Notes: generated by a model not told the origin, from the letters alone. Shown: positions 40,601-55,600, counted from the first letter of the stretch. The stretch is DNA of 64,000 bases from Nectonema munidae (GCA_030549495.1 JAUIRK010001034.1:186001-250000), one strand, 5' to 3'. Translations and numbers: made by a program.

Positions 40601-43600
40601 GAAAAGCGCCTTTATGAGAAATTTGTATTGCAAGGCTCATCATTTTTTCCATTATCCAAAAATCACAAGACTGCAGTAGCGCAAATAGAAATTTAAAGGT
40701 CAGGGTACAAGTATTTTTATCTAGGTGGCACGGACATCTCTCTGGCTACGCCTTGTTATTTCATATGGTAAAAATATTACCTCAAAAACGTTGCATTTTT
40801 ATAGAAAATTTTTTGTTTAGCATGTAAAAATTTCAGAAAAATTAGATGCTCCATTACATCAAGATCAGGAGTTAAACGTGTGTGTTATCATTTTCCTAAA
40901 ATTTCTTTCGTGAAAATGAATTATTCGTAGAGGTGTTAGAAATACTGAAGCTGAATCAAAGTGGCAAGAAATTTATTGTTTAAAGGCTTTCTCGCCCTTT
41001 CCTTGAATACAGGTATATATTTGAAGCGGTATTGAATTTCAAGCTTATTAAAAACGATAGATTATCTCGAATGTCCATGGAGGACCACTTAAAATTTTAA
41101 TGCCAAATATAGTAAGCTGAAAAGTTTTGAATCAGTATAGCGCTGATCCCCTGTGGAGAACGGTGCAGGTAAATTTTAACCACGAAAATTTCACACATAG
41201 AAAAGGAAATGATCCCAAAGATGAAACAACGCATCGAAAATTAATTATTATAGGAGTTTTAATATATTTGATAAAATTATATTAATTTAATTAGTTTTAA
41301 AAGGTAAAGTGTTAAATATAGATCGTTTATATTCTTGATTCAGTACTTATTCGATGCCTTATAAGCATCATAATCTTACACAAGTTCACTCTGATGGAAT
41401 GTGTTGAGCAATTATTTGGGGCTAAGACTTTCTAAATCAATACTACTTTATTTATTCTATTGTATATTACTTTAATACCTCCGGTCAACGGAGAGAGGAA
41501 AGACAATAGGTATTAGCATCATGAAGTTTGTATATAATAATTTAAATAAATACATCATTACAAAGTGGCATTACACTTCAGTTTTTCTAATTATTTCAAG
41601 ATTATCACAGAAAATATTATTACAAATTTGATGATGCAAAACTTTCGAAACCTTAAATTTCTTCTGTTTCCAAAACCAAATTTTTTATTTATTTATTTTT
41701 TCTCATAGTTTAAAAATCAGCTAGACCATCTTGCTCGGTAAAACTGATCATTTTCTCTATTCTTTGTAAATAACAATACACTTTTAATAATTTTCAAAAA
41801 CTTTTTATAATTTTCGTGGGTGAACATTTCGAAAGTAGAATTGGCGTTGGTATTTCGGGAATGGAATTTTCGGACTACATGGATACTTTCAGTAATTACT
41901 TTTGATAATCCAATAATACCTAGGAGAGATTAATCTAATATAACTAAGTTAGGACCTTAATTAGTTATTTATTTGTTATTTAGTTAGTAAGTAAGAGAGT
42001 TAGTTAATGAGTTATTTTAGGATGTATTAGTAAGTTTTAGACAATATGGCCAGTCAACTTTTTTAAGGGTTAATTGTCCTAGTGGTAGTTGTCTTAAGGC
42101 GTAATCTTTTATAGGAGCGGAGCAGGTAAGAACTAATTTTCCTAGACTCTTATAGTTTATCCTCAATGTCAAAGGAGGGCTTAATGTCTATGAGGGATGG
42201 GTAGGCAATGTTCATCTCTCTTCACGGTCATATTTGTTTGAAAGCATGAATTAGAGCGCAATCAAAGAAAAGAGGTACCTGTGAATTTGTTTGTGAATAT
42301 AACGAACATGATGATGGTGTAGATGATAAGATAGAAGATGTTGATTTTATTTTGCTCGATATAGGAAAGAAATGATGCTAAAAACTTTTTCCTGCTCTTC
42401 AGTGACGAAAATTTTGACTTTGGCTTGCCCACACTGCTCGAAAAGCTATCTGTCCTATATTTAAAATGTAATTAGCTATTCAAAGATTGCACTCGCTTGG
42501 AGAGTGAGGTAAATTCAAAAAATTCTTGAAGCAACGTCCCTTACTTCATATCTTTGTATTACTTTCAACTATACTTCAACCAAAGCTATATAATGAATCA
42601 ACATTTTGTAAACGAAGCTTATTTCTCGAACCTCAGATGTTTAGCTATTTGATAAAACTATCGCCATTCTTATTTTAGATGAAAAAATATATGAAAAAAG
42701 ATGATGATAATAATAATAATAAGAATAAATTGTATATAGAAACCACATTCGAGGAAATTGATTTATAGAGTGAAATATAATTATTTTTGATGTTAAAACT
42801 CATAAGGCTGGTAAACTAAAAAGAACAGCTAAAAATTGTAAGTTTTTTTTTTATTATAAGATTTCGTCTCAAATTGAGGATTTAAAAATCGAAGTTTTTA
42901 AAATAACCAAATTTTCCAAAATAAGTGCATTAGCTGAATTTTCAAATGCACATTTTCTTGTACAGTTAGAACAAAAAAGCTGCTTTTATGCATATCTGAG
43001 GCACTTTATCAAATTGGAGGCGGGACTGTGAGAACAAGTAGTGACAGAGTTAATAATAATAATTGACGTGTTTTATGTATTCTATGAGCTTACTGTGGAA
43101 AAGGAAATCCACAGAACTATTGATTATGAAAGTGTTTTGATAGATTTTGCAAAGAATGCAAAAATATCTTTTTCTAAGAAACGCATGTTCACTAAGTAGT
43201 AATTTATGTAAGCGCTTTTCTGTCTATAAGAAAAATAAATTTCATACTCTCTACCAAACTTTGGTTTATCGCATATAATGCGTTTATCGATTTTTTCTTA
43301 GAAAATTTTATTTTTGTAGAGTAGACGAACCATATAATGTTTCTATGCTTTGAATAAAAATACCAGTAAAGGTGTAATTAAAAAATGAGAGGATCAAAAT
43401 TTTACTGATACTATTTAAACCTTCCTAAACTATTCAACTAAATATTTTATCTGAGAGAAAAAGAAAAACTGAAACCTATAATTTGACAAATAATAATTGG
43501 GATAAAGCAAAAATATTAAAAAAAATTCTTAATTAAATTTTATATAAAATTAGGGAAAATAAATCTACCTCAAAGTGTCACTTTTGTACACAACATTTCC

Positions 43601-46600
43601 AATTTCACTTACACCTTTGAATTGAATACCTGATGTGTCAATCAAGGTTTTGTGACGAGAAAGAAGATTCAGGAAGTCATTGAAGTCCAATGTGTCTTTC
43701 TCCGCAATACCAGATGTGTGTGCCATTTGCTTGAAAAGGCACTCCACTTCAAATTTGGTAGCATTCTTATAATCCATGAGTGCACTAAAAGTAAAGATAA
43801 TAATCTAGCCGTTAGAATTTACATAAATTATCGAGTAACCACTCCCAACTTCAAGTATTTTTATGATACAGCAAAAACATTGAGAGGGCCATTATATCTT
43901 GAAGTATTGTTAGCGGATAACCAATGAACAGGATGACAATCACGAAACGATTCTTGATTGATTGATTTTTTAGACAGAAATTTAGATAGATAAATAGAAC
44001 GATGGGTGGGTGAAAACCTTTCGTTATATCACTTTTTTAATAAAGAAAAAAAGCGAAGCGTCTTACTTGAATAAAGAGTATAGCTTTTCTTGAGACAGTT
44101 TGCCTTTTTGCTCCGTATCAAACATGTCGAAAATAATTCTAATCTTTTGCTTATGAGTACCTAGTTTAAAAAGAGAAATGTCGATTACGAAGATTGTTCA
44201 AAAATGATAAAAAAAATATCTCACCACAAATTAACAAAGTTAAACTCTAACCGAAATTTAATTCTAGAGTGTCAAAAGTATTTTATTAATCAAATTAAGC
44301 ATATTTGATTTGCTGTGTATGTATAAGTTTATTTAAAAATTATGTCAAAAAGTGTTTGGCATTAAGTCACCTCTGAAAGCTTTATTTAAAATATGGGGTG
44401 AATTAATCACCAAAATTTAGTATATTAAATAAATTTAGGATAATATTAAACTAAAAAAATCTAAAATTAAAGTATATTTTGAAGTTAATATATTTGGCAT
44501 TGATTGACAAGCGTTATAGTTTTTAACTTAAGTTTTATTATATTTGGCATTATAGTTTTTAACATTTTTTCAACTATAAAAGTGTAAAAAGTGTTAAAAT
44601 TTAAAAAAAATTTTGTAATTAGTACAATTTTTTTAAGATGAACTATTAAAATGGAAAATTGAATAAATTTGAAATTTTTCGAAAATTCTATCAAAGGGTT
44701 TTATATTTTGCATAATAGGTACCTTCGAACTACGAACATGTGGTATTTTACTCCAAGGTTTTAATCAAAGTGAAATACCAGAAAATTTTCCCTTAATCAA
44801 AAAAATTTTACTACTATGTAAATCTTTGTTTAAATATAACTTTTATCGATCTATTATTTTCTACCACTATGAAGAACTTAAGACTAAAAAACATTCTTTT
44901 TCAAATAATGAATGTAGATGGCGTTAAACAAATATTTTGGAAAAAAAGAAAAAAATGAGATACATTTATTTTCTTTCAAATATTTAGAAAAACTTGACTA
45001 AAACTATGAAAAGATAGAGTTTTTTGATTTTACTATATCTTATATTTCAATTATAATTATTTACTATTACTTCTAATATTCATATTTTCACAATTCAGAA
45101 TAAGTTGATGAAAATTTTTTAAATGAATAAAATTTTTTTCAGCAAAATACTAAAAATTTTATTGAAAAGCCCAAATATGGAAAAAAAATCATTGGAATTA
45201 CAATAAGAAATGTGTGACGTGTTTTACAAATATAAAGAGAACATTTTTTGCATTTTCAGTTTGTTCTAACTTGTTTTTTAGCCAAACAATCAGAACAATA
45301 TCCTCTATTAGTACTTGAAAGATGGTCTTCTTGAGATGCAAAACCATAAAAATTCAAAAGAGATTTGATTTTTAGATGAATCTGAAGGGTTGAGGTTCTC
45401 ACTTTCATTCACTCTGTGGCCAGACAATGAGCGAGTTTTTTTTTAAATCTTTCTACCATGATTTATTTTGAAGGAATAATTTTCAGAATAATTAAACTTA
45501 GAAATGATATAGGAGTTTAAGCAATATCCAAATAATTTGAAAATACTGCTACTGTCCACCTTGCATGGTTTGTATGTTCTAAATTGTCTTACCATTCTAT
45601 TAGCGACATCTACGCCACTTTTGCTCTTAAAAATACAAGAAAATTATTAAATACATAAAAACTGTAATCCTTAATAAGAGAGAGAAATGATTGGAATATA
45701 CACACATTGGGCATATTATTTATGTCAAAATAATAAAATTTGTTTAAATAATATAATTATTTTAGTATTTTTTTAATAATTTTAGTAATTATTGAAAAGA
45801 TAAATTAAACTTTTTCAACCACAAATGGATAAATGCTTAAATTTAAGAAGCGATGGAAATTCAAATGCAAATAAGCAGCTTCCTAGTAGTACAAACGAAG
45901 ATATTATGACGTCTGAAACTATAGCCAGTTCATCTTAAAAAGTTTCATCAAAACCACATGGTAGTAAAAGCAAAATCAGAAAATACGGCGTAGCTTTTAT
46001 TTCTTATTGGTATAACCTGGACAGGTGATAAGAAAGAATCAAGTGCTTTGTGTGTTGAATGTGGAAAAGTTTTGAACTTTAAATCCAGCTAAATTAAAGC
46101 GACATTTGGAAAAAGCAATATTTAATTCATTCATTTATGAAAGAAAATAACATTTCATGGAAGTTTTGTTTCAGTGTTTCTTGTGATGGGACAGCAGCCA
46201 TGGTTGGACGCATTCCAGGTTCTATAGCAAGAAACAAAACAAAGAAATGAAAATATTGATAGTATTCATTGATGTCTTCATCTTCACGCATTAGCAATGA
46301 AACGTATGCCCCAAAACTTGAACCTAACGATGTTGTTAAAATAGTGTATTTAAGGCCCTTAAATGCAAGACTCTTCCGCTTATCATGTGCAGATATGGGA
46401 AGTATTCACGAAACATTATTGTGGCACACTGAAATACGTTGGTTGTCTCGTGGAAAAGTGCGTGCTTCGAATTACGTGAAGAAGTTATGTTTTTTCTATC
46501 CGAATATCCTTTTCAGCCTTCAGCCAAATTGAAAGATCAGTGGTGGATGCAAAAAATGGCATATCTTTCCGATATATTTGCATATTTAAATGAAGGTAAT

Positions 46601-49600
46601 TATGAAAATGAATTATGCAAAAGAAATGCAGGGTACTCAGGTAACATTTTTTAAAGTTAAAGATAAAATGAATGCATTTAAACATAAACTAAAACTTTGG
46701 GTGATTATATTATAAGGATGATGTTGAATGATTTAAAAACCTGAGTAGTTTTTTTTTGAAGGAAATGCAATTTCCTTGAGTCAAGAAACAAAAGATTTGC
46801 TTCTGCAGCATTTATCATATATGAATAACTCGATAACAGAGTATTTTTCTGATGAAACGTTAAGAGAACGTTGAGTTGATAATAATTCTTTTGTAGATTC
46901 CTTAAATTTAAACGATCTTTCGCGGAAAGAAAATGAACAACTCAACACTAAAATATACATTTAAAGAAGTGAATCTGTCAAAGTTTTGAATAGAATTATT
47001 ACCGGAATACTCTGACATAAGCACAAGAGCTCTAAAAATACTAATGAGGTTTCCAACCACACATTTATGTGAATAAACCGTATCATTATATTCAGCAACA
47101 AAAAATGAATTCAACATCGATTAAACGCGAAAGCCGATTTACGGTTACAATTGACAAGTATAATTCCGAACATAGAGGATCTCATCAATCGGTGCAAGCT
47201 CATCTAAGTCATTAAAAGGCATTTTTTATAATATATATTATATTTATTAAGTGTGGATTTTGCAAGAGCTTAGAATGCTGATTTTGCTTTATTATTTCGT
47301 AATTCTTAAATTTATATTTCTATTCACTATAATAAATATTATTATCATGATTATAAAGAATCAAATGGGTTCCGTGAAAGTTTTGCTTTAACGTCGGGGT
47401 TCCGTGGGTCTGAAAAGTTTGGAAACCCTGTTGTACCGCAAGCAGTGTAGTTTCTTTCCAAAGCCCATTTCACTATGCCATAGGAGGTGAAAATCTATCA
47501 CAAAATATGCCGCAGCCGTTAGGAAGATTACTATCTGTAATAAGTCTTTTCATAATCGATAATGAAGAAAAATAATTCCGATCGGGAAGTTATCATCAAT
47601 TTCATCATCGGAAGATGAGAGGTTGGAATCACATTCCGTTAAAAAAGACTCAGTTGAATCTTCAAAAAATGAAGAGGAGCTTTGTTCTGATTCCATTTTC
47701 AAATGATTAGTATAAAAGCTTTGAGATCAAATAATCAATTACTTCAAGGAAAGAAGGATGATGCAAAGCAAAGGCTTACAATACAACCATTAATTTATTA
47801 AAGTTTTGATTTAAACCTGGAGTAAAATGTCATATGTTCGTAAACAAATTTTAAACCAGCAATATAAGTTTCATTCCCATGTATATTATGCATATTTAAA
47901 TTTTTATTTTATTTTTAATGAAAGTGGATTTTATAAAATCAATCTATAATTTTATTTAGATATATTGTTTATTTGGGGCGTGAGTAAGGTTGGTTAGATA
48001 CTGGGTTTCGATAACTCAAGGTCTTCGGTTCGATCCCGCTTAAAGCCTACTTTCTTCATAGTTCGATACAAACGGCGCAAATGTGCCTTATCGATGAAAA
48101 CACCCCAATGTACCTTTACCTTTACCTATTTGATAAACGTGATTTTAATAAACGGTATACCAATAAGATACATATACGTTTAAAGAACGAGCCGGTGTCA
48201 TTTTTATGAATTCAACTCAAACATAAAAAGCTCAAAATATAACCACGACTCTGACTCCCCACCCTTGATGTTTACAACGATGAAACTTAGACATTCGTAT
48301 TTTCTTCAAAGTTTTTATATTTTAATTTTTTGATTAATGTTTTCTTAAAAATAAAATCTAATAGATTTATCAATATGAAAAGTATAAAACCTAAAATAAA
48401 TCATCAAATTATTTTCATAACTCATTCATAAACTTTTTTAGGTTCATTTTCGTAACTTATGTAATGGATGGCTTAATTGCTGTAAAGGTCTGTGAAAGTT
48501 GTTATTTTATAACATCCTCCCATTTTTTTGCACTCTTCTATTGGAAAAAGACGCTTTATTACAGTTGTAGAATTGATCGGAATATATTTTGTAACACTCA
48601 GAATAAATGCAGAAACATTTAAGAACACGGAAATAAGCGAATTTAGCTACGACTTCACTTCCGAGGTGCTGCTTAAGAGCAAAATTGAAGGAGTACCTTT
48701 GGTGAATATGTACATCACGTTTAAAAACTCATCAATGTTGATTTCTCCTTTTCTCTGCCGGTCCATGAGATTGAAGATGCGCTCAACGAAGAGACTGTCG
48801 TCCTTCATGCCCAGGGCGTCCGCAAACTCACTCTTCGCCAAAGTTTCGCCTTCAAATCGCGAATTCTTCTTCTTCAGCTTTCCTCCTGACGCAAAGAGCT
48901 GTTAAAGGTAAAACTTAGCTTTTTAATATCTTTAAGAATTTATTATTGAAAGAAAACTTTTTCTCTTTTTAACCGATGGTCAAGTCAAGGAGATGAAAAA
49001 AATCTAAAAGGGTTTCTTAATTTATCTTAAATTATAGAATTGCAGTTTCGATAAATCGAAGGCATTTTTAAAAATTAGTAAAATAACGGTCAAAAGATAG
49101 GAATTTAAAGTCAGAAAATATTTTTAATTTTTATAGAACTTTTTAGTTTTATAAATTAGTTCTATTTTATAGAACTTTAAATTGTCAATAAAGTTTTTTT
49201 CTTTCACAATTTTGAAGTAAATCTTGAAACATAAAAGTTAAATTATAAAATTTTTTGGTTAATTGTTATTCTGCGCGGTTATGAAGAAATGAGTTTAATA
49301 TTAAGTTATATACATACAAAATAGAGCCCGGTCAATGTTAATTAATTTTCATCCGCTGCTCACCGTGACATAGTTACTTTTAAGTCGTAAACATAACTTT
49401 TCTTGAAAAGGCTTCTTCAAAGTTGGAACATTTGAAAAAGAGGCTTCAAATTACAACTAGACTGACTTCGATGTAAATTCCTTGGTCTTAACTGCGACAA
49501 AAGCATGTTCTTTAAAATGGAAAGGGAACATTTAAAAAGTGATACCTGAGTATAAGCTTCTACAAAAAATTTGTTCAGTTGCTCTTGGCGCTTATCTTTC

Positions 49601-52600
49601 GTCAAAAAGTGTTCAAAGATTTGCTGGAGAGATGCGCGCTTTATAACTAAGTTTTGTCCGTTTGCCAGCAACGCATTCTTCATGTGAGTCGTGATGAAGG
49701 TTTCTTCAACAATTTTAGAAGAAAACTGTACCAACTAATTTAAAAATGGATACATTCATTAAAGTCATTGATAAGCAGGAGTGCCTGTTTCCTTTTTGCG
49801 ATAACTTTAACTAAACCCTTAGCTAAAAGAACGTGCTTAGAAAAGCATTAAAAATAGGATACTTTCATTTTTCAAAATAAAATCAGGCAGGGTCTTTATA
49901 GTTTGTCTCCATATTATATAACTGAAGAATAAATAACAAGTTTTTTTCAAGCACGTCTAAGAAAGGGAAACCCAATTATTTTTTATTCTTTTATTTCAGG
50001 GAATCTATTTGAGACACTCCTCAATATACTACTTTATCTTTCACAGTCAAATCTAAATTTGTAAAAATCAAGCATTCATAACCATACCTATTTCACAATT
50101 CAATATTCCACAACATAACTTAAAAAACCATCATTTTAAATGCTGCAAAAAATGTCATAAAGACGATCACAATATCACAATAATAGAGACAGTATAATTG
50201 CACTTATACATTTAATATCTCAGGGATCCAAAAATTGTCCTTAGAAGACAGCTCTAATTTTAACTTTTGTCTTTAGGCTGGGATGTAATCATGCTACAAA
50301 ATGAACCTACTGCTCGTCTATAAACTTAAAAAAGTTTATGCTCGAACGAAATAATTTAAATTCTCTCTCTTTCTATAATTTCCTTCCTTTAATGACCTCA
50401 GGTCTTCTTGACTCTTGCTCAATTTCCTTTCATAATATTTAACTTCCATACACTAACACTGTTTTTTAAAAATGAATTGTGTCGTCTTGACACATCTTCA
50501 TACATAAGTTTGGAGAAAATTCTCTATTTAAATATTCGTAGTATTTCAGGCAATTTATTCACCTTCAAAACGTTCTCTATTCCTTCCGATTTATTTAGAT
50601 TTTATCAATCTGCCTTAAAGAAGGTAACTATGAATTACTTGCTACGAGCAGACAGAGATTCATTTTCTAAATCTTCCCTAGACGAAGAATCATCGGATCC
50701 AATGAAGGTGTATTCATTCAAAGGGTAAATATCCAAGGCATCGTCTGAACTATCGCAAACAGAAGATGAATAAGAAGATGAAAAATGAAACATTCTCAAA
50801 AGCAAAGAGAAGCAAAAGAAGGAAACAGAATATAAACAAACAGATGTGGGGTGTTGTAATTTATTGAGTCAAAGTATTGCCAAGAATTTTGTTTAGATGA
50901 TAAGAATTTAAAAAATCACAAAGTACGCTATTCAACAATAATGCCTTTTGTTTATACAATAAATCTAGTGAAATACCAAAATTTTCTCAACGATTGTTCA
51001 ATATTAAAAGGATGGACTTTTTGTCCAACTATCGGCTTTCGTGTTATATCTTTCACTTCGTCTTGCGAAGGTTAAAGGAGAATAAGTCTGATGAATGTTA
51101 GGATTTCAAAAAAAACCATTTTGAGTTTAACTTCGTTTTTACACAAACATAACTAACTTGATCTTATATCTGAAAAAAATACTGAGGTAGCCATATTTAA
51201 GCTCATCGATTACCTACCTTCTGATTATAATTCATCTGCTATATGTCTTTCCTTTGATATTTCAAAAGAATTTAATAGCATAAATCAGGAATTAATTTTG
51301 CACTAGCTTAATCGAGTAGGTGTTCACTCTAATATTCTCAATTCGTTCAAAAGTTTCATTTCTTTCATTTCAAATTAGTTTCCTACAATGGTTTAAGTTT
51401 TCCTTCTTCTTATATCTTTTCAAGCATTCCCATGCATCAGTTCCTGCTTCATATCTTTTCCAAATGATCTCCCTATTAATTTAATGCAAGAATAACTTCT
51501 CTATATAGACGATGTACTCTTTTACAACTTTTCTGTACTTGTTATTTCAAATATCAACGTTGACCTTTATATTGCTTCTTATTGCTGCCTTAGTACACAG
51601 AGAAACTTTGCTTAACATCCTAAAGAGTAAGCTCTAGAAAAACTCGTATGCCTTTCTCACAAGGTCTTGTGATGGCGACCCCGTTCTGGAGTGCTGCAAG
51701 GTGATACTCTAGCCCCGTTTCTCTTTATACTCAGCCTTGACTATGTTTTGCGAACTTCCATAGATTTACAACTCTACAAAACTCCAGAAAGAGAAGTTGC
51801 CTAGCTACGTACGTACATAACACACACAGATGATATTGCTCTTTTTTCAAATAACACTAAAGTATCCTAGGGACAACATTTAGGGATGGACTCAAATTGC
51901 AGGGGTAGATTGTTCCTAACCTAGCATGCCTTAAATTATGTATATCTTTCTTAACCCTATAACATGTATCAAATATTATTTATTAATAATATATAAGATA
52001 TTGCATGCCTTCAAACGCTTCTGTTTTTGTAGCATATACCTTTTATTTAGGAACAAGATACATTCCGTCGTGCCGGTTTTTTAACCTGGTTTTCTTCCTC
52101 TGAAGAATTCAAAGGTTTTTACGGTTAGGTAGTGCTCTAGCGACCCGTTTCTACGTGGTTAGTAATCAAGCATTCCGGGCGGGCCACGATATCCGAAAGG
52201 ATAGGTGCGAACGCCACAAACAACTTAATTAATTAATTAATTAAAACAACACTAAAGATGCCAAAAAATGTTACATATCCTTGAAACAGCGCCTTTGGAA
52301 TCTTTTACAACTTCGCAAGATTTTGTAGTTACTTCGTTTATATCTATACATTGTTTCCTATTTTCAAGGGAATTTCCTTTTTCAATTCAACGCATTAACT
52401 TCACTGCGACAAAAAAACACAGTGTAGGAATGAATTTAATCACAATTTTTGGTAATTTTTCACCAATTTACTTCATCTTATTTTCCTTTTTATATCGAAA
52501 GAAAATGGCGACTCAATAATTACTTTTATTTTTTATTTTTGATTAGTACATATTTTTATAAGTAAGGAAAGAATTCAGACATACACAAACACACGCAATC

Positions 52601-55600
52601 ACCGACACACATTCAAGCACACATAAATAAAGATAAACGAATACACTTCAAGCTGGTAAAAATAAAGAAAGTACCGAAGAATGTATGAGAAATGAGATTG
52701 AATAGATTGCACAAAGAATGCAATTTAGAATAAAAATAGAAATTTTTTCTAAAACAGACATGTTTCAAATACCATTCAAACACAAGTGTATTTGATGCGC
52801 GCAAAAAGAATAGAATGCCCAAAAACTTCCATCTCTAAGCCAATTGTCAAATAAAAATGTGTAAAGTCAAGAGAGTTATAAGTGGGTAAACTTTTTAGGG
52901 CAAATAATCTTGGGATAACACTTTACCTTGAAAAAAATGCGACAAAGTCTTACTACACATCATAAGCTATTCCAACTACTTTATTAAAAGCTTTGAACTT
53001 CTGAAATTTTATATTTGAAACTCTTCAAAATTTTGTTGGACTCAAAATCACTAGAATTTTTATGCGGAATTTAAGGGGTCCACATGGAGTCAGTTAAGAA
53101 AGAGTGGCCTGCACTACCTCTTATTTTCTTTTTTGAACACTTGTAATTGCTTCCATTTGGTTGAGAAATATATCGCTATTTCCAGTTACGCCTTCTCATT
53201 CATTCTCTGCTAGAAGATGGTAGTGAATTAAGTCATTGAAAATTAAACTTTTCTTAAAAATTGAAGTTCTAAATCAATTCTAGCCCTCACTTTATCTATA
53301 TATTCATAAGTTAACTAGAATGTAGAGAGTGGAAGAATGATTCGAAAACTCTTTAGATAAAAAGAGAACTTACCAGATCGTATTTGTCGAAGTTCTTGAT
53401 GAGGAGTAATGGTGTGTCTTTGCTGCTCTCGGGGATCTCGACTGTGATCACGTTTCTATTGAAGACGCACCACCTGAGCGTAATTCCTTTCCTGTTTTGC
53501 ACTTCCAGGCCACTTTCATTGAGTTTGAGTATGATTTTGCGACTGTGGAGATCATTTATCCATTCATAAGCTAAAAATGGCACATCTTTTATAAGTGTGG
53601 AGATACGTGAATTTGACTTTATAATCCAAAGTATGAATAAATGTTCAAATCTTTCTTACTTATGTAAACTGAAATTATATTACTTCTGTATTTGCAGAAA
53701 TATTTAAAACTTGCTCACCATATATTGTACTGATTAGTTAGGTATCTGTTTAAGTTACTGTATCCGGGAAAAATGTTTTTATTATCTATTTCTTAGCTTT
53801 ATATTGTTATTTATTTGAAAAAATTATTTAATGGAAAAAAAAATATAGGATCTTTGCAATATACGAATTCAGTTTTTGAGTTTTGGAAAACACATCTGTC
53901 ACATGTTTTGATAACTTGTAAAACATCAAGATGGTCGACTGGGGAAAATACCCATTAGAATTTTTCAGCACCATCTACCAAAACTATTAAAATATAATGA
54001 CGCGGAAAAACTCCTCACAAACTTTTAGCGACTATAACGGAATGTATACCGTCATTTTTATTTGTTTATAATTTGATAAATTTAAAAGGGAGAAAACTTT
54101 GTTACTTAATCTGTGTTTGAATTTGAATTTTATTTCAAATTTTCCATTATAAATAAATAGAGAGACATTTCTGTAAAAATTATGTTTTCTTGATAAGGTT
54201 TACTACAATTAAATTTCTAATATTCTCTTTAAGTGATTTAAAATTTAAAATTTTAAATTTCTATGTCGTGTTATATCAGATTATATCCAAAATTAGCTAA
54301 AAGAACAAGAAATTTTTATATGTAATTTGTTTTAAATTTATTGCATCCAAGCTTCTTTTGAGTTGCAGGAGCAAGCAAGAAGAAAAATAAAAAAATTTCA
54401 AAACAACATTAAACTCTTAATTCTATCTGATTATATTTGTATTGTCTTCTATTTTTAAATATATTGTTCTTACAAATTTAAAGTTCTCTATGACAAAATA
54501 ATTAAGGAATTTACATAAATTTCATAATTATTTGACGTTCAAAGTCTAATGCTATCAAAGTTAATCATTGGGTTTAGTGCCAGTTTAAGGATTCCGAATT
54601 TTCAGAGTCCAGTTTTCTGAATTTCCGTTTACCAATTCTCTATTTGGAAAGAATTAAAAAATAGAATTTTAAAAAAATAAATCTATCCTTATCTCTCTCC
54701 ATCAAAACTTTATTTGCAATTATATTAACTAAGAAAAAAGCGTATTCATGAAAAGAGATTTTTGAACAGATGTTTCTTATGTCGACAAAGCGCGACAAAT
54801 GGCCTTCGCCGAAATGGACTCCGAAAATTTGGAATCGGGAAACTACGATGTTAGCCCAAAACTGAAAATTTATATGAAGAAAAATGTGTTCAAGTATAGA
54901 ATAGCGCAAAAAAAACCCAAGAACGATTTGTTGTAGTAAAGTCTGTCAAAATCTTTTCTCCTCTTCTGCTGTATTTCAGTGTTCAATTTTTCATGCGTGA
55001 CAAAAAGTTCGTGCTTTTTGGCACGCCTCCTGCCCTGCCACGTGACGAGAAAGGAGAGAAGGACGATGGCGAGATTGCAAAGGAAGATTATGACTATGGA
55101 TGCGATAAAAGTCGCTTCGTTTCCCATGAAGTAGTCGTAAGTGTCAATTTCGTTGCAAGGCTCCAAATCTTGTTCAGAAAGTTGTTTGTGCTGAGCACAA
55201 GGATCTCCTAAATGCATGGGAATGATTTTTATCAAAAAATATTACGGATTAGGAAAAAGACGTTCAATCGACAACCCACAAATTTCCTTAGAGTTGAGTA
55301 AAGAATGACTTTCCAAACTTTATAAGTTGCAGCTAGTAACTATGCTATTTTCACAGATAAACAATAGAACAGTAGATGAATTTATTGTTAATGATTTTTT
55401 TCAATGTTAGGGGATGTGAATTAATAACACAAATAAGCCCGCAATATGTTTTTGAGTACATTTTTATATAAAACAAATTTTTTCATGTATAATTTAACAA
55501 TATAAAGTAGTTTTATACAAAAAAAAATTAAAACAAAATTTTCCAATCTTTAAATTTTAGCACTCCATTTTTGGAATAATAACCAAATTATTCCAAAAAT

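Noticed and set aside
43652-43927. Plus-strand frame over Duox exon 8
   Set aside because: Shadow of the exon on the other strand.
47975-48127. tRNA gene suggested by the A and B boxes
   Set aside because: Three copies with non-tRNA bodies and a TTTACC tail indicate a SINE; I could not draw a full cloverleaf.
48528-48905. 125-residue plus-strand frame over Duox exon 6
   Set aside because: Antisense shadow; the minus strand carries the EF-hand.
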